This document shows, one piece after another, positions 45,491-57,286 of a stretch of 60,000 nt of DNA; position 1 is the stretch's first letter; the number at the start of each line of letters is the position of its first letter. Where the stretch lies: the NCBI GenBank assembly GCA_903813345.2, contig CAIIXF020000012.1, positions 15,682,020-15,742,019 of the forward strand, in the 5' to 3' direction. Both the position numbers and the translations under genes were made by a program. Under the pieces are notes generated by a model that ran no database searches, had not been told where the DNA came from, and saw nothing but the letters and a program-made list of their open reading frames with translations. Source of the DNA: Owenia fusiformis (taxonomy: Eukaryota > Annelida > Polychaeta > Sabellida > Oweniidae).

Positions 45491-47761
45491 TTATGTTTTA
45501 TCCAGACGGAAGTTGTATGATATTGTGTATTTTGCATACAAAGATTTACTCCCACGGCTATTGTAGATGTTAGAATCAGGCTGTAATGCGTAGACATCGT
45601 ATCCATGAGTGTCATCCGTGGCTTCGTACTGAAAGTCATAGTCACCACCTTTATATCTATAACAATTCCTCAACTCACAGACATTCGAGGTCGCGTTACT
45701 AAAATAGTTAATGACATTGTAGCCCTTCTCACACGCATACAACATGCATTGTCGAAGATCCCGAGCAGTCGAGACTTTCTCAAAACTTCTTGGGTTACAA
45801 TTGGACTTCTGACAGGATGCTCTCATACGCCTCAGAGTGAACATATCTGATTTACAGTTCGGGGTTCCTGGATATGGTACAATCCACCATTTTGAAAATG
45901 TTCTGTCGCTATAGCAATTATCATCATAAAATTTCCAGTAGGTCCCCTCGTGGTTTGGGCGACACTTATAGGCAAGGAATGTATCATCATTGTTTACGTG
46001 AATAAATGTATTTGATCCTGACTCGCTGAAAAAGTTTGATATTTCCCGATCTGTTGATTTGTGTCCATTGAAATGTCCTGGAGCCCCACACTGTCCAGGA
46101 ATTTGCATCGGAAATTCAACTGGTTCAGTTTGAAGTAAATTCTTAATAGGTCTAGTAATATGAGAAAGACTATAAACAACTGAATTCGAATGTACATCTT
46201 CATGAGGTCTAACATTAAAAACGTAGTCATTTGTGGTAACATTCCATTGGCAGTGTTGCGTTTCACAACTGTATCCAGATGATCTATGGGACACGAAGTT
46301 CAAGGTATTTGCTTTATCCATACACGCCTTTTCCACACATTTCGATAGGCTTTCGACAAATGTATCTGAAATACGGAAACAAGTAGCTCGACCATTATTT
46401 GTCCATGTCCTTTGCATGAAGTACGCATTATGACATTGTTGGTTATAAGTTTGTGGCCTGGCATAAGTCTTTCCCGAATAACTAGCAAACTCATCGGTCC
46501 ACGTGTACGCCCAGTCTAATCCATTAGAATTGGTTCCACACTTATACGCTGCACACTCCATATTTTGATCGTAGTATACAACATTTGCTTTTACTTTACA
46601 CGCAAGGTAGAAGCAATGTTCAGGGGATTGTAGCATTTGTTTTGTCAGTATTCCCAAAACGATTTTCTTACAGCTTGGACGAACCTGACTGCCCTTCCCA
46701 TTAATATCGTCATTGCTTCGTACCAGCAAGAAGTCACCCGAGGGACAGGTATTATCTGTAACTAGAATGGCAATTCGATATGAAATACCCTATATGCAAG
46801 TTATGAAAATGAATAAGCTTCAATAAAATGACCCAATATAGTTTACGCCGTTAGCACAATGGATATCTGTTCATCGAAGTTATTTAAATAAAGAATATCG
46901 CTTTCATTCGTCAATGATTTTGAACATGCACTTCAGATGCATTTCTAGATTATCTGCTATTTACTTATCACAAAAATAGATGAATATAATCATAAGAACA
47001 CCATAAAACAACTTACACATCAAAGATGTCATTTTGGTAACGTTTCTCCCAATATCATCAAAATGATTGTTCTCTTCAAAACAGGTTTCAATGTTCTCAG
47101 CCGTTCGTTTTTCGAGTGCATTTCTCGAAGTCATATTTATGGCATCCAAACATTCACGTACGGTTTTTCGCTGTATATCAGGAGAAGTAGGACAACTTTC
47201 ACATTGTGAATCTAAATAGAAAAAGAGACAGAGGCTTGTATATTGAAATGAAAATTTGGGATCTAAAAATCATCGAGAAATCACAACATATCGTTTTTTT
47301 ATTTATAGTTATTGAAACACAGAACATGCAACTTATCTATATTTTCTCTATCGCGCATCAACATGTCAACATATGCTCAGTGAAGAAGGATCTTTTTTGA
47401 TTGACAAGACATTCTTAATTTTAACCATTGTTGTCAAGGTTTTCCAAAATGGGTGATTTGCATTGCCAGATTGTAGTTTTTGATGTCTTGCATTTCTCAT
47501 AAATAACATACCTTTACCTTTTTGCAACATAGTGACCAGAACAACGTTTGCCGCTCCTGAAAGCACTGCAAAACCGATGGCGCAAATTACAGCAACCTTT
47601 AGTGCACGAAGCTTCTCTCTTGCTTTGACGTTAGGATCAGGAATATCATGTCTTTGACCAATTCTAGCTTCATCGATGGTCGCATATCGCACATTATCTG
47701 GCAGAAGATATCCTACGGCATCATGAGCCCCATCATGTTCTTGTCTAGCAGACATATTCAT
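45491..47761 (-). CDS. Large type II membrane protein C with PAN/apple-like ectodomain and ITIM-like tail
   Basis: Same three-exon structure as gene B. Exon 1 (47518-47761): MNMSARQEHDGAHDAVGYLL.., tail motif NVRYATIDEAR, basic KAREKLRALK, helix VAVICAIGFAVLSGAANVVL, ending LQK at a phase-1 donor. Exon 2 (47017-47211) is a stalk (SQCESCPTSPDI, ECLDAINMTS, GRNVTKMTSL). Exon 3 (45491-46755) is the ectodomain, starting NTCPSGDFLLVRS and ending YALQPDSN..LYAKYT. Total about 567 residues. VRYATI fits the ITIM pattern VxYxxI, and GYL-x3-N-x-RYA-x-I is shared with gene F. Exons 1-3 align with gene B throughout, so the pair is a tandem duplication. A minus-strand AATAAA lies 38 bp past the stop. The second ATG (47755) is an equally good start. 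Confidence 0.83.
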
Positions 47762-47841
47762 TCATATAAGTATGTTCATGTATTCTTTATGGGAACAAAT
47801 TAAGAAATGACATTTTAACTTATTCGAGACTTTATCTATTT

Positions 47842-47855
47842 GTGAAACGAAAGTT
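47842..47855. promoter_or_regulatory. IRF-like motif upstream of gene C
   Basis: GTGAAACGAAAGTT contains AAACGAAA, which matches the IRF core AANNGAAA. It lies about 85 bp upstream of the gene C start codon. Weaker than the sites at G1, G2 and E. Confidence 0.35.
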
Positions 47856-47869
47856 GGAATGAAGCCAAC

Positions 47870-48827
47870 AATTATAAACCTGTCGGGATTAGCGATTGGC
47901 GATTAGGACAAATAAAAAAATGTGCAATATTATAAAAGTGCATGTACAGATTGGGCCATAAAATGTGACACTCATCATCTTTTAAAACATTTAAGACTGC
48001 ATAAATGAACCAAATATAGCATACCAAAATGAGTGGAATTAAATGGGCTTGAACAAGATGTATATTTGTCACATATTTTGAATTCTGTTACAATAATTTC
48101 ATAATTCACTAAAAACAGACTTTGCTCATAAAAATGAAAAAAATTGCTAAAGAAGATGTCCAATACATTCACCTTTATCAGTAGTATCAGCTCTCAAACC
48201 ATAAAACGCCCATGATTTACATTATTCCTGCCATACTTAGACGTTAGCTCCAATTCATGAGTCCTCATCCTCATATTAGAAACTCCAAATATTGATGAAA
48301 TGTTGTTTTAAATTAACAAAAGACGGCAAAAGCTACAAATTAAAATGATATGATGTTGCGATTTGAGTAAAATAATACACAGATAGCGAAAAATATTTAC
48401 ATTTTACCTAAATTCATAGAAATTAATTTTTTTGCATAGGTGTTTTTTGCCACGTGTCAATGAAATAATATTGAGAACATTCATCATTTGACTTCATATC
48501 TAATACGTACATCCACATATGTGTTCCTCACAATCGGACAATTAATAACTGAAACAATATTTAAGTTACCTGATAAAATACTGTAAAAATGCTAAAAAGT
48601 ACAGCTGAAAAAATAAAATTCGATTAAATACGTACATGTAGCAAACAAAGTTTACGGTAGTATTCAGTATCATATTCTTATTAATATTTAATCTCGATAC
48701 TTCATTGACAAACGAAATATGAGCGAGAATGCAACGTTGATTTTATCTAATCAAAGATATACACAGACACGTATTATGTACACTTATTCTGTCTAATATT
48801 ATTCTGTACGTGCTAGTACATCTGTAG
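47870..48827. other. Intergenic, nothing recognised
   Basis: AT-rich sequence upstream of gene C. Only short frames. Confidence 0.4.
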
Positions 48828-49034
48828 TTAAGATTTTGGCCTTTCAATTTCAGTATATACTAAGCTTGAAATGCTGAACGATACCGCATTTACCGTCATT
48901 AATACATACCCTGGAAATATGCTTTCAAATATTGAACCCTGTGGTACTCCATCTTTTAATCTTTTAAGTTGTTTAGATTGCCAGCAACTCATAAACCATC
49001 GAAGCATATTAGCATAGCACAACTCACATAACAT
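48828..49034 (-). pseudogene. Reverse-transcriptase relic of a non-LTR retrotransposon
   Basis: The minus frame has LRWFMSCWQSKQLKRLKDGV then PQGSIF. This is the GVPQGS core of LINE reverse transcriptases (fingers/palm region), after which similarity stops. About 70 residues remain of a domain of several hundred. Unrelated in detail to the LINE at 52301. Confidence 0.6.
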
Positions 49035-49691
49035 GGCATGTTTAGTAAACGGGTGACATATTAGTGTTTCTTAGTGTTTCATTCTTTTGTGGGGAACTAT
49101 TTTGGACTTTTGCAACTCATCTTTATAAATAAACTAGAATTAAACTTTTGTTTGTGAATGTCGATTTGATATGAATATCTCTTTTTAAACCAAAATGAGC
49201 ATTGCAGTTATGTAAATTTTATGAATATATGTGTTTTAAGTTAAAGAAACTATAAATGAGTTATAAAATGCCGTGGTTGGGTGATAAAAGAAAGTTCTAT
49301 ATAGGCGACAGTTTTGAATTGTTGAGTTTGATGGATCGATAAACCTGCTTGCCAATGTCAGATTCAAAAATATATAAGAAACAACTTAATCTTTGATCCT
49401 GCTTTTGACTTTGTCCTGGGTTCGACGAAACCTCACCAAAACAATGTCAGTCGTTATCTAAGGTTACATCATCAACATATCTTCAACAAGTAGTTTCGTT
49501 TTGTACGTCTTGAAATATTTGAGTCTACTAATCGAAGGAGTCCTTGTTGACTAATATCTTCAGTTGACATTAACTATAGCGGTAATTTATACACAATAAA
49601 TTACTTAGTCTAAAATTGAAACGTGACCGTACACATTAAAACATATTTATCATCCAAATAATGAATACTGAAAAGTAACATTCAGTGAAAC

Positions 49692-49882
49692 CTACTTTGA
49701 AAAATCATTTGTTCGAGATTGGGATATTCTGTGGGAATGTGGCATATAGTTTATATTGTTTACTTTGACGTTTGGCGATATTGGAGATATTGATATCCAG
49801 AAGTCCATATTAGTTGAGGAAAGTTGACGAAAAGAGTTACGCTTTTTGCCTCGGGTCTGATTACACAAAAAGTACACACCGC
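49692..49882 (-). CDS. Candidate second exon of gene E (62-residue ectodomain)
   Basis: Acceptor GACACAG|GCGG opens a frame in the phase needed by the gene E first exon (G|GC GGT..): GVYFLCNQTRGKKRNSFRQL and onward, ending RISQSRTNDFSK and a stop. It has one Asn-glycosylation-type site and a single Cys, but lacks the C-terminal LC loop of F, G1 and G2. The intron would be 6.3 kb. Support is phase and position only. Confidence 0.3.
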
Positions 49883-50655
49883 CTGTGTCATATGAAAGAA
49901 ATTCTATCAGAAACTATAACAATCACAACAAAGCAGCCTTTGAGCATAAGTAAAATATCCTTTCCATTCTGTTTATCCTTATAATCATTGTTATGTGCTC
50001 TGTAGTACTCCTAATCAGTATCTTGGCACTTGTGAACTCATTTTACCTACATGTACGAAATCATGGCCAAATCCTAGCTTTCCAAATTGCAATATTTCCG
50101 TTATTTTCATTTGGGTCAGTTGCCATTTCCATCTTCTTTCGGCAGTTAGATACTTTGAAATATGAAGTCTCATGTGTATAAAATGTACAATATGCATAAC
50201 ATCTCAAAATGACGATAATCCAAGATCCTAAGATTTATATTCTATAACAAATAATCCATTTTTGTTCCGAGAGTAGGCAGAGTCCATCTGAACATACACA
50301 CTTCACGTATAAGTATTAAAATTGTATAAAAAAGTACTGAATCATAGTAAACCTAGCTATTACAATGCGAAACCAGATTTCGAAACCAAACCCGAAACCA
50401 TTACTCGCTTATGTTGATGGCACGAAAAAGATGAATTAGTAAAATTCAAATGAACACTATTTATCTTAGGTAAAATTATACCATTCAGTGTAACATCCCT
50501 TAGGATCGAGTTTTTTGTGAGGTGAAGGACCAGCAAATAGCTATCCGGATATGACAGAATTTAAGGGTGTGAGGCAGGGAAAGCTGATTGACCATATTAT
50601 ACCCTTAAATCAACATTTCCCAATCCCATGAATACGCATTTCAGTACGTATCACC

Positions 50656-50799
50656 AATGCCTGGGTCACATTTGCTCCGATCCATCGGCCGGCGCCCGGC
50701 TGATTGAGTGTTTTGTTCAATATTCTAATCAGTTTTGAACAAAATACTCAATTGGTCGGGCGCCGCAGTGAAAATCGGAGCAAATTTAACCAAGGCATT
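50656..50799. mobile_element. 144-bp MITE
   Basis: Ends AATGCCTGGGTCACATTTGC against the inverse of GCAAATTTAACCAAGGCATT. Inner inverted blocks are gctccgat and atcggagc, ggcgcccggc and gtcgggcgcc, and gagtgttttgttcaa and ttgaacaaaatactc. GC-rich compared with its surroundings. Confidence 0.85.
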
Positions 50800-50989
50800 A
50801 GTGCCATTATACTATCCAGACTTACTTCATTTTAAGGATAGGATTTGGTAAGAGATTGTAATCTGTTTCAACAAGTAATTAGAAAAATCACAAATTACTT
50901 TCCCCATACTTTATTAAAAGAAACTAACACACGAGACAAACAAATCTATATCTAAATAATTTGACATTCTTTACGGACACTGATACCTC

Positions 50990-51510
50990 TTAACACATTT
51001 GACAATTTGAAGTTTTTACCAGATTTTGGTTTAAACTTTTAGATCTAAAATTGAATGGAGTAGACTTTGTAATTTTTAGTTTCAATCTTTTTGAATGCTG
51101 AAAATTGAACATAGAAGCGACTATTGATCTTGCAATGAAAGATCTTTTCAGTGTTTGACATCTTAATTTTTGGTATATGATATTTAGTTTTTGCCTTTCC
51201 AAACCATTTTTTCACAATTCGACATGTATCAGGGCTACAAGTAGTTTTAAAATTGAATTGAATTAAACATGCTTTAGATGTGCAGTTGTTGCTTTGAAAT
51301 ACCAAATATGGGAGAAAAATTGTTTTCAAAAACATTACTGAAAATTGAACAAAAACTTTAAATTGAAAAGTGCAATATCAAGCAAAAAATATGAATAATC
51401 AAACATAAAATCCCAAAGTTTGAACGAAAATTTGAAAATTTGAATTGAAAAGTGAACATTTAAACAAAAAATTGAATATTAAACACATAATTGAAAAAAT
51501 CGAATAAATG
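50990..51510. repeat. Degenerate AT-rich minisatellite (AAATTGAA words)
   Basis: Repeated aaaattgaacat, gaattgaaaagtg and aaaaattgaatatt words in the right half, and the complementary tcaatttt/ttcaat words on the left. Irregular spacing of about 14-20 bp. The minus-strand open frames here follow from the composition. Confidence 0.5.
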
Positions 51511-51652
51511 CCAGAAAATACGTTGTGATTCTCTCAAATGAAATTAAAAATCCAACCAATTAGATTTCATTTACAACGCAAAACTATAAGATATATGGTT
51601 AAAATATTCACATGGATGTATATAATATTTATTATTGAAATCAACATCTATC

Positions 51653-51950
51653 CATGGGCGTAGCGCCTAATACGCAAAATACGCACAGGCGTACCAAATA
51701 AATTAAAAATGTGTTAAAATGCATGGCAATTTATTTGCGAATTTATTGATGCTTCCTACCGTATCTGTATTCTTACCATTCAGTCAACATTTAAAGTTGA
51801 TAAAAACGCTTAGATACCATCAAATAACGTCCTTGAAAAACAATTTCGCGGGGAACATACAAACGGACCCCCTGCGATGCTCGGCCTACGGCCACGCAAT
51901 CAGGCATCCCCGAGTGTGTATGCTGGTCAAAATATAGCCCTACGCCCATG
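51653..51950. mobile_element. 298-bp non-autonomous element with 5-bp target duplication
   Basis: Ends CATGGGCGTAG and the exact inverse CTACGCCCATG, flanked by CTATC on both sides (51648-51652 and 51951-51955). The internal part has GC-rich words (gatgctcggcctacggcc) unlike the surroundings. No transposase. Confidence 0.75.
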
Positions 51951-52049
51951 CTATCTTAAGATCATCAACGAGTATATTGGTCTTGAAATATTGAAATATC
52001 ATTGTTGAATACTAGGGCGATACACATAGCCTGAGTGGAAAACATTGCA

Positions 52050-53960
52050 AATTTTTTTTTTTTTTAAGGTTAAGTTTTATTTCTTTGCATAGTTTTATAT
52101 AACAATATTTAACATACTAGGAAGGCCGAGGTAAAATTACATTGTTGGCCTCCCTATTAAATAAAAGTAGCAAAATAAAGTTGATATAAATGGTTTCAGA
52201 CATGTATTGTAAATGTATTGTTTATAAGAGTCTCAGTGGCCGCAGTTGGGATGATGATAACAATAGTGATGATGATGGTGATGAAATGTTGAGGCTAATG
52301 CTAAATGATAGAATCAACAAAATTTGCCGTAAGGTTCATAATATCAGCATTACATTTATCTGAGAATTTATGATCTCCAAAAAGTATGGTGTGGACTTTA
52401 TCTACACTGTTTAGACTGGCAAATTCTCTAAAGTTAAAATTTTGCAGCTCTTGTAGTTTTTGGGTAAAGATTGACCTTGTTCCAGTTGATAGAGGGCAGT
52501 AAAGTAATAAATGGGACTTGGTTTGCTGGGCATGTCCACAAGGGCAACTTGGGTCTGGATAGTTGTTGAAATTGTGCCTAAAAAAGTCTGATTTAAGTGC
52601 TAGGTCTGCTCTTAAACGGTTTAGTTTAATTTCAATAGATCGATTTAAGTTCAATTTTGTTGTCAACACAGACCTAGGGTTTGGGTTATATTTGGTTTTC
52701 TTATACCTTGACTTGAAGGCTGATATTGAGGGGCTGCGTTTAACTTCAGGTGAAATCATTTTCCATATTCTTATTGGTGCTATGGCAGGAGAGTTTGTAA
52801 ATTTCATTGAAGATTTTGCTGGAATATTATATTCGTGCTGGGCACGAAGTACACGCTCTGTACCTGGATTTTTAAGTTCATTGTATATAGATTGTACGTA
52901 ACTAGGAGTCTTGTTTTTGGATACCTTATACATTAGAGTTGCCATTTTTTCTTCTCTTCTCTGACTTAGTGTCTTCCAGTTAAGTGAATTTAAGACTTTG
53001 ATTTCAGAGGAGCCCTTAATGGCCCCAGAGACTAACAAGGCAGCTCTGTAGTGTAACCTATCCAAGGTATTTAGGGCATAATGTGGTGAACAATTATAAA
53101 AGATTGATCCGAATTCTAATTTTGGCAAAATGAACGATAGGTACATTCTTTCAAGGTGTTTGGATGAAATTTTATTTTTCAATGCTGTAAGTGGATTTAG
53201 CATTTTATCAATTTTGACTTTTAACTGGGCTATATGTTCTTTGAAGTCAAGGTGGTTATCTAAGATAACTCCAAGATGTTTATGATAATTTACTCTTTCA
53301 ATTATTCTGTTGCTCAAGGTCAAAATAGGAAAGTTTCTTACATTTTGAGTAGATTTGGAAAAAATTATCTCTTTGGTTTTCGTGGGCTTAAAGTTAAGCC
53401 CCCAAACCCTTGACCAGTCATAGACATTGTCTAGATCATGTTGTAATAATGTATTTGATGTTAAAACATTTTCAAACTTGTGAACGGGGACATATATAGA
53501 AGTATCGTCAGCATAAATATAACATTTTGATTGGATGACCTCTGGGAGATCATTTATAAATAGCAGAAATAGGATGGGGCCTAGAATAGAGCCTTGAGGC
53601 ACACCAGAGTTTATAAAATTTTCTTCAGAGAATTCGGATAAAGATCCATTAAGGCGTGTGCATACTCTTCTATTGTCTAGGTAGGATTTCATTAGTTTCA
53701 ACAGGTTATCATTGAAGCCATAAGATTTTAGCTTGTGGATAAGTAAATTATGTCTGACTTTATCAAACGCAGACTCCAGGTCCAAAAAGACTCCCCGTAC
53801 ATCCGCTTTGTCTTCAAATGCATTCATTATAAAATTAGTAATACTTAGTAGCTGACTGTCAGTGCTGTGACCAGGCAGAAAACCTGATTATTTTGCAAAT
53901 ACTGGATGATGACCATGAGGTGGATATGTCAGAATACTGACCTATCCGAGGAAAAAAATA
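52050..53960 (-). mobile_element. 5'-truncated non-LTR retrotransposon (LINE)
   Basis: Minus-strand element with a reverse-transcriptase frame (52301-53827), a ~235-bp 3' UTR and a terminal A-run (T-run at 52051-52065 on the plus strand). The 5' end is lost within the reverse-transcriptase domain near 53900-53960. Confidence 0.8.
52301..53827 (-). pseudogene. LINE reverse transcriptase, C-terminal two thirds, 5' broken
   Basis: A 508-residue open stretch beginning NAFEDKADVRGVFLDLESAF has all downstream reverse-transcriptase blocks. These are FLDLESAFDKV (first catalytic Asp), SGVPQGSILGPILFLLFIND, the catalytic YADDTSIY, and the thumb YHKHLGVILDNHLDF. A C-terminal Cys/His motif (CPCGHAQQTKSHLLLYC) is typical of Jockey/CR1-group LINEs. 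Upstream the frame continues as SGFLPGHSTDSQLL, but the conserved Gln before SGF is replaced by a stop, and the preceding YLQNNQ is in another frame. This copy is therefore broken and lacks the endonuclease. The long, undamaged frame downstream suggests fairly recent insertion. Confidence 0.88.
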
Positions 53961-53977
53961 CTAGGCGAGGCGAAATT

Positions 53978-54243
53978 TTATTATGCACCTCCCTCTTAAA
54001 TTTACTGTAGATTAATAAAAGATGGTGTTAAATTGTCAAGAAATACTTTATTTTAAAGAATGGGTCTACTAAACCAGAAGCCAAGCCTAGTCTTTTTTCG
54101 AGGATAGGTATTCTGGCATACGGGATGGTTGGAGATCTCGTTGCTTCAATACTGGATAGAACGAGATCTTGCTGCCACGTATGGCAATAGACCATGCAGC
54201 TCTTAACCAATCAGATTTGAGTATTTTAATGAGGTGCATAATA
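53978..54243. mobile_element. Probable MITE with ATTATGCACCTC ends
   Basis: attatgcacctc at the left and gaggtgcataat at the right form inverted ends. Inside is gatctcgttgcttcaatact against its inverse agaacgagatct. A second inverted match (actgacctatccgagg at about 53940 against cgaggataggtattc at about 54100) overlaps the left edge, so two related insertions may be fused here. Confidence 0.5.
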
Positions 54244-54249
54244 ATATAA

Positions 54250-56190
54250 ATGACTGTAGTATATGTATATATAAAAATAAAACACGGATCAATGATCATG
54301 AGAAACCGATACCACGATCGAAATTGATATCTAAAACTTTTGGACTGTTAACATGTCCAATCTTACAAGTGCTTTGTACCAAACAAGACAATAGCTGTTT
54401 ACTCAAAAAGTATGACATAACAAACGAAATATATACAATATATAATTAATTCATCAATTATATATTATGTTTATATTATAAATTGATGACATTTACAAAT
54501 ACGTTGTGATTCTCTCAAATCGAAATTGAAATTAGTCTTGTAACATGTCCAATCTTTTAAGTATTTTACACCAAACAAGACAATAGCTGTTTACTCAAAG
54601 GTATACATAACAAGCGAAACCAATAGATCAATTTCAGGTTGAAATAGCCTTTTGATTATGATATACATATCATGTACGTAGATACAAAAATGTTGGCAAA
54701 TATCCAATCTCAATTGCGTCGCTAGAAAGCACAAATGACACCAAGAAAGCACAGTTCAATATTTACAAGTCTCTCAGTCTCTAGCATTGTGACTGGAAAA
54801 ACAGTAAAAACGACGAACCAGCGGTTTGCATTTTATGCTTAGTCATGACCTGTTACAATGTGAAAGGAATGGGAGTGCTTCCTAGTGCTCACTGCCTTAC
54901 AGATATAGATGTATGTAGGCATTGTTTTCAACGTACAAGCAGCTCTTTACGAAAATGATCTACCCAATAATGTCCAGCCCTAGAAAATGTTTCTCTATCG
55001 ACAACCTTCCGTTGTGAATGCCAGAAAAGTTTTGTCAATAAATAATATTGTTTTCAACGTACAAGCAGCATTTTACGGAAATGATCTGCCTATACATTAT
55101 GTATGTCCAGTCCTAATAGTGTTACGAAAACATTACTTTATCAACAACTCTCCTTTACTTATAACAGATTAAGATTTCATAAATCAATGATATATTCCTA
55201 TCCACTACTACACAGCTTTGGCAAGACATAAGGAAAGATTTTGCACATGAGAGGCCTTGTGTAGTTCGTGCCATGTTCCTTATGCGTCTCTATTGTTATA
55301 ATTACATTTTCTGTGTCATCTGGTGGAGCTGTGATTTTGTGAATTGTCATATCATTGTCATTTTTTCCGGGCTCGTTCTTGTACTTTGTATCATGATCTT
55401 GTTCTTAAAATATAAAAAAGGAATAATGAAAAATCAGGTACTACTTTGTGATGTCACCCATAAGTGATATTTCCAACCGTTATTATTTTGACTTTGACGA
55501 TCAGTTGCAGATTAAGGTAATTCAAAGCGTTTGTTTTTGGCTTTTACGACGCGACATACTAGTTGTTATCGGACAAAAACTGGTAAAAAGTTGGTTGATA
55601 TAAAGTTGCCTAAAGATTTTTAAGAAAACTAGTTGCAACCAAAAATTGTCTTATGTTTTCTATCAAAAGTTTACATACATCAGAATCATTCGAAAAGTTT
55701 TGCACAAATATCTCTCACTATGAAAACAATAAACCAATCTTGTACCTGGTAGATATGTGCCCCACTCTATTGCACTGTCAAGGTTTCATGTATAGACGTT
55801 TACTCCTTTGGTCCATATCATTTTGTTATAACAAGTACAACTAAATCATAAAAATAAAATCTCTTCTCTAGAGAGGCTTTCGTGCAAAACAAGTTGAACG
55901 ACCCCTATTATATAAACACAAATTTATTAGTTCCTCATTTTATCATAGGTACAAGGTCGATTGAAAGATGGCGATCTTGTTTTTCTGTTTATTAATTGAC
56001 CTACTGTGTCAGACTGCCACCTTTTCATCGACAGAGTACCTACACATTTACTTATAAAAATGAAAGCATATATAAAAGCTTGTTAAATATAATTGTGCTC
56101 TATAGTTTTAAAAACTGTACTCAGTTTTTGGTCTTTATAACTTACAATTAAGTCAAATGTTTTGAATAGAGACAATTAAGCATATAATCT
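54250..56190. other. Intergenic, nothing firmly recognised
   Basis: A ~75-bp word (ttttcaacgtacaagcag) is duplicated at about 54926 and 55050, and aagacaatagctgtttactc occurs at 54385 and 54579. A plus-strand frame at 55273-55467 has one membrane-helix-like segment but no other support. Confidence 0.4.
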
Positions 56191-56196
56191 AAATAC

Positions 56197-56419
56197 CTTT
56201 TATAACGAGAACAACTGCAGTGACAAGTGATACAGAAAGAACTACAGCAACAACCACTACTAGAAAGATACACCTTTTCCGACAACGTTTCTCATTCGTA
56301 ATGGAATTCTTGCCACGGAGCTTACAAACACTGTTTACTATCGCAGGTGCTTGTCCCTCGATATTCTGTCCATTTGCCTCATGTATTTGTTGATACGCAC
56401 ATGCTTTAGTATCACCCAT
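56197..56419 (-). CDS. First exon of type II membrane protein E
   Basis: ATG at 56419: MGDTKACAYQQIHEANGQ.., then a basic block NEKRCRKRC and a strong helix (IFLVVVVAVVLSVSLVTAVV), ending LVIK at donor AAA G|GTATTT (phase 1). 74 residues with the same layout as the first exons of F, G1, G2, B and C. AYQQI has a YxxI tyrosine motif, but Cys at the -2 position does not fit a strict ITIM. No family ectodomain exon follows within about 8 kb downstream. A weak candidate exon lies at 49692-49882, and splicing into the gene C ectodomain would also be in phase. The exon could be a remnant. Confidence 0.6.
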
Positions 56420-56604
56420 ATTTCAACTGCAGTTCCTCGAATGAAAAGCAAAAATACAAATGGTGTTCTTTCTAATATTTCTTTTGATTTTGTATCATAG
56501 TGTACGCCTGGTGTTTGTCTTTGATATGTAATCTGAATATCACTGATAGAATAAAACATATAAATTGAGTATAGACTTCAGGCATTCATATAGCAGTTAT
56601 GGTA

Positions 56605-56621
56605 TCATATGAAACCGAAAT
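56605..56621. promoter_or_regulatory. IRF/ISRE-like element upstream of gene E
   Basis: TCATATGAAACCGAAAT matches GAAANNGAAA and repeats the word upstream of G2 with one change. It lies about 190 bp upstream of the gene E ATG. Two further gtttcatat words lie at 56679-56700. Confidence 0.5.
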
Positions 56622-57286
56622 TAGATTTTTTTGTACTTGATGGTGTTTGTCTATTTCTTCAAGAACTTTCGAATCTCAGTTTCATATGAGTTTCATATAC
56701 GTTTGTATATACGTTTTGAATTATTCAACTAAAAGTTTCTATTGAGGATTATACTATACTGTACCTCCATGGTTTATCTACGTGTGAGACTTATGAAAAA
56801 TGCTAATACAAGGTACGTAGCAGTTTATAATGCTTGATTACAGGGTTTCATAGTGCTTACTTGGGAACAAAATGAAATATTAAAAATGAATTAAGAATTA
56901 TTTTGACGCAAATAACGATAACCTGTTCAAGATATCGCTGGCGATTCCATTATACAAACTTTCCATTTTATTCTCAACTTTCGATGATATAAAACCTTTT
57001 GCATCACTTTTTCCTATAGCTTGTTCGCAACATTTTCTTTTGATTGATCTTTTCAAATATTTATAAAATGCTATTATTGAAATTTGTTTAAGAAGACCCG
57101 GATTATGACTGTTTTAAAAAGAACCTCTTATTCTAACCTTCTGTTTTGAAATTCCATTGCATTACGCCATTGGTATTATGGTTATCTTGTCAAACGTTCC
57201 TTTAGTAGATATGAATCAATCCCGAAACTTTTCATTTTTTTGGTTTGAAGTCTCTCAAATTAGCAAAAATAATTTTATAATTTCAG

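Noticed and set aside
55273-55467. Plus-strand frame with one membrane-helix-like segment and a donor-like CAG|GTACTA, considered as an upstream exon of the TIR gene
   Set aside because: It ends in phase 0 while the TIR exon needs phase 1, and no acceptor or start was found for it.
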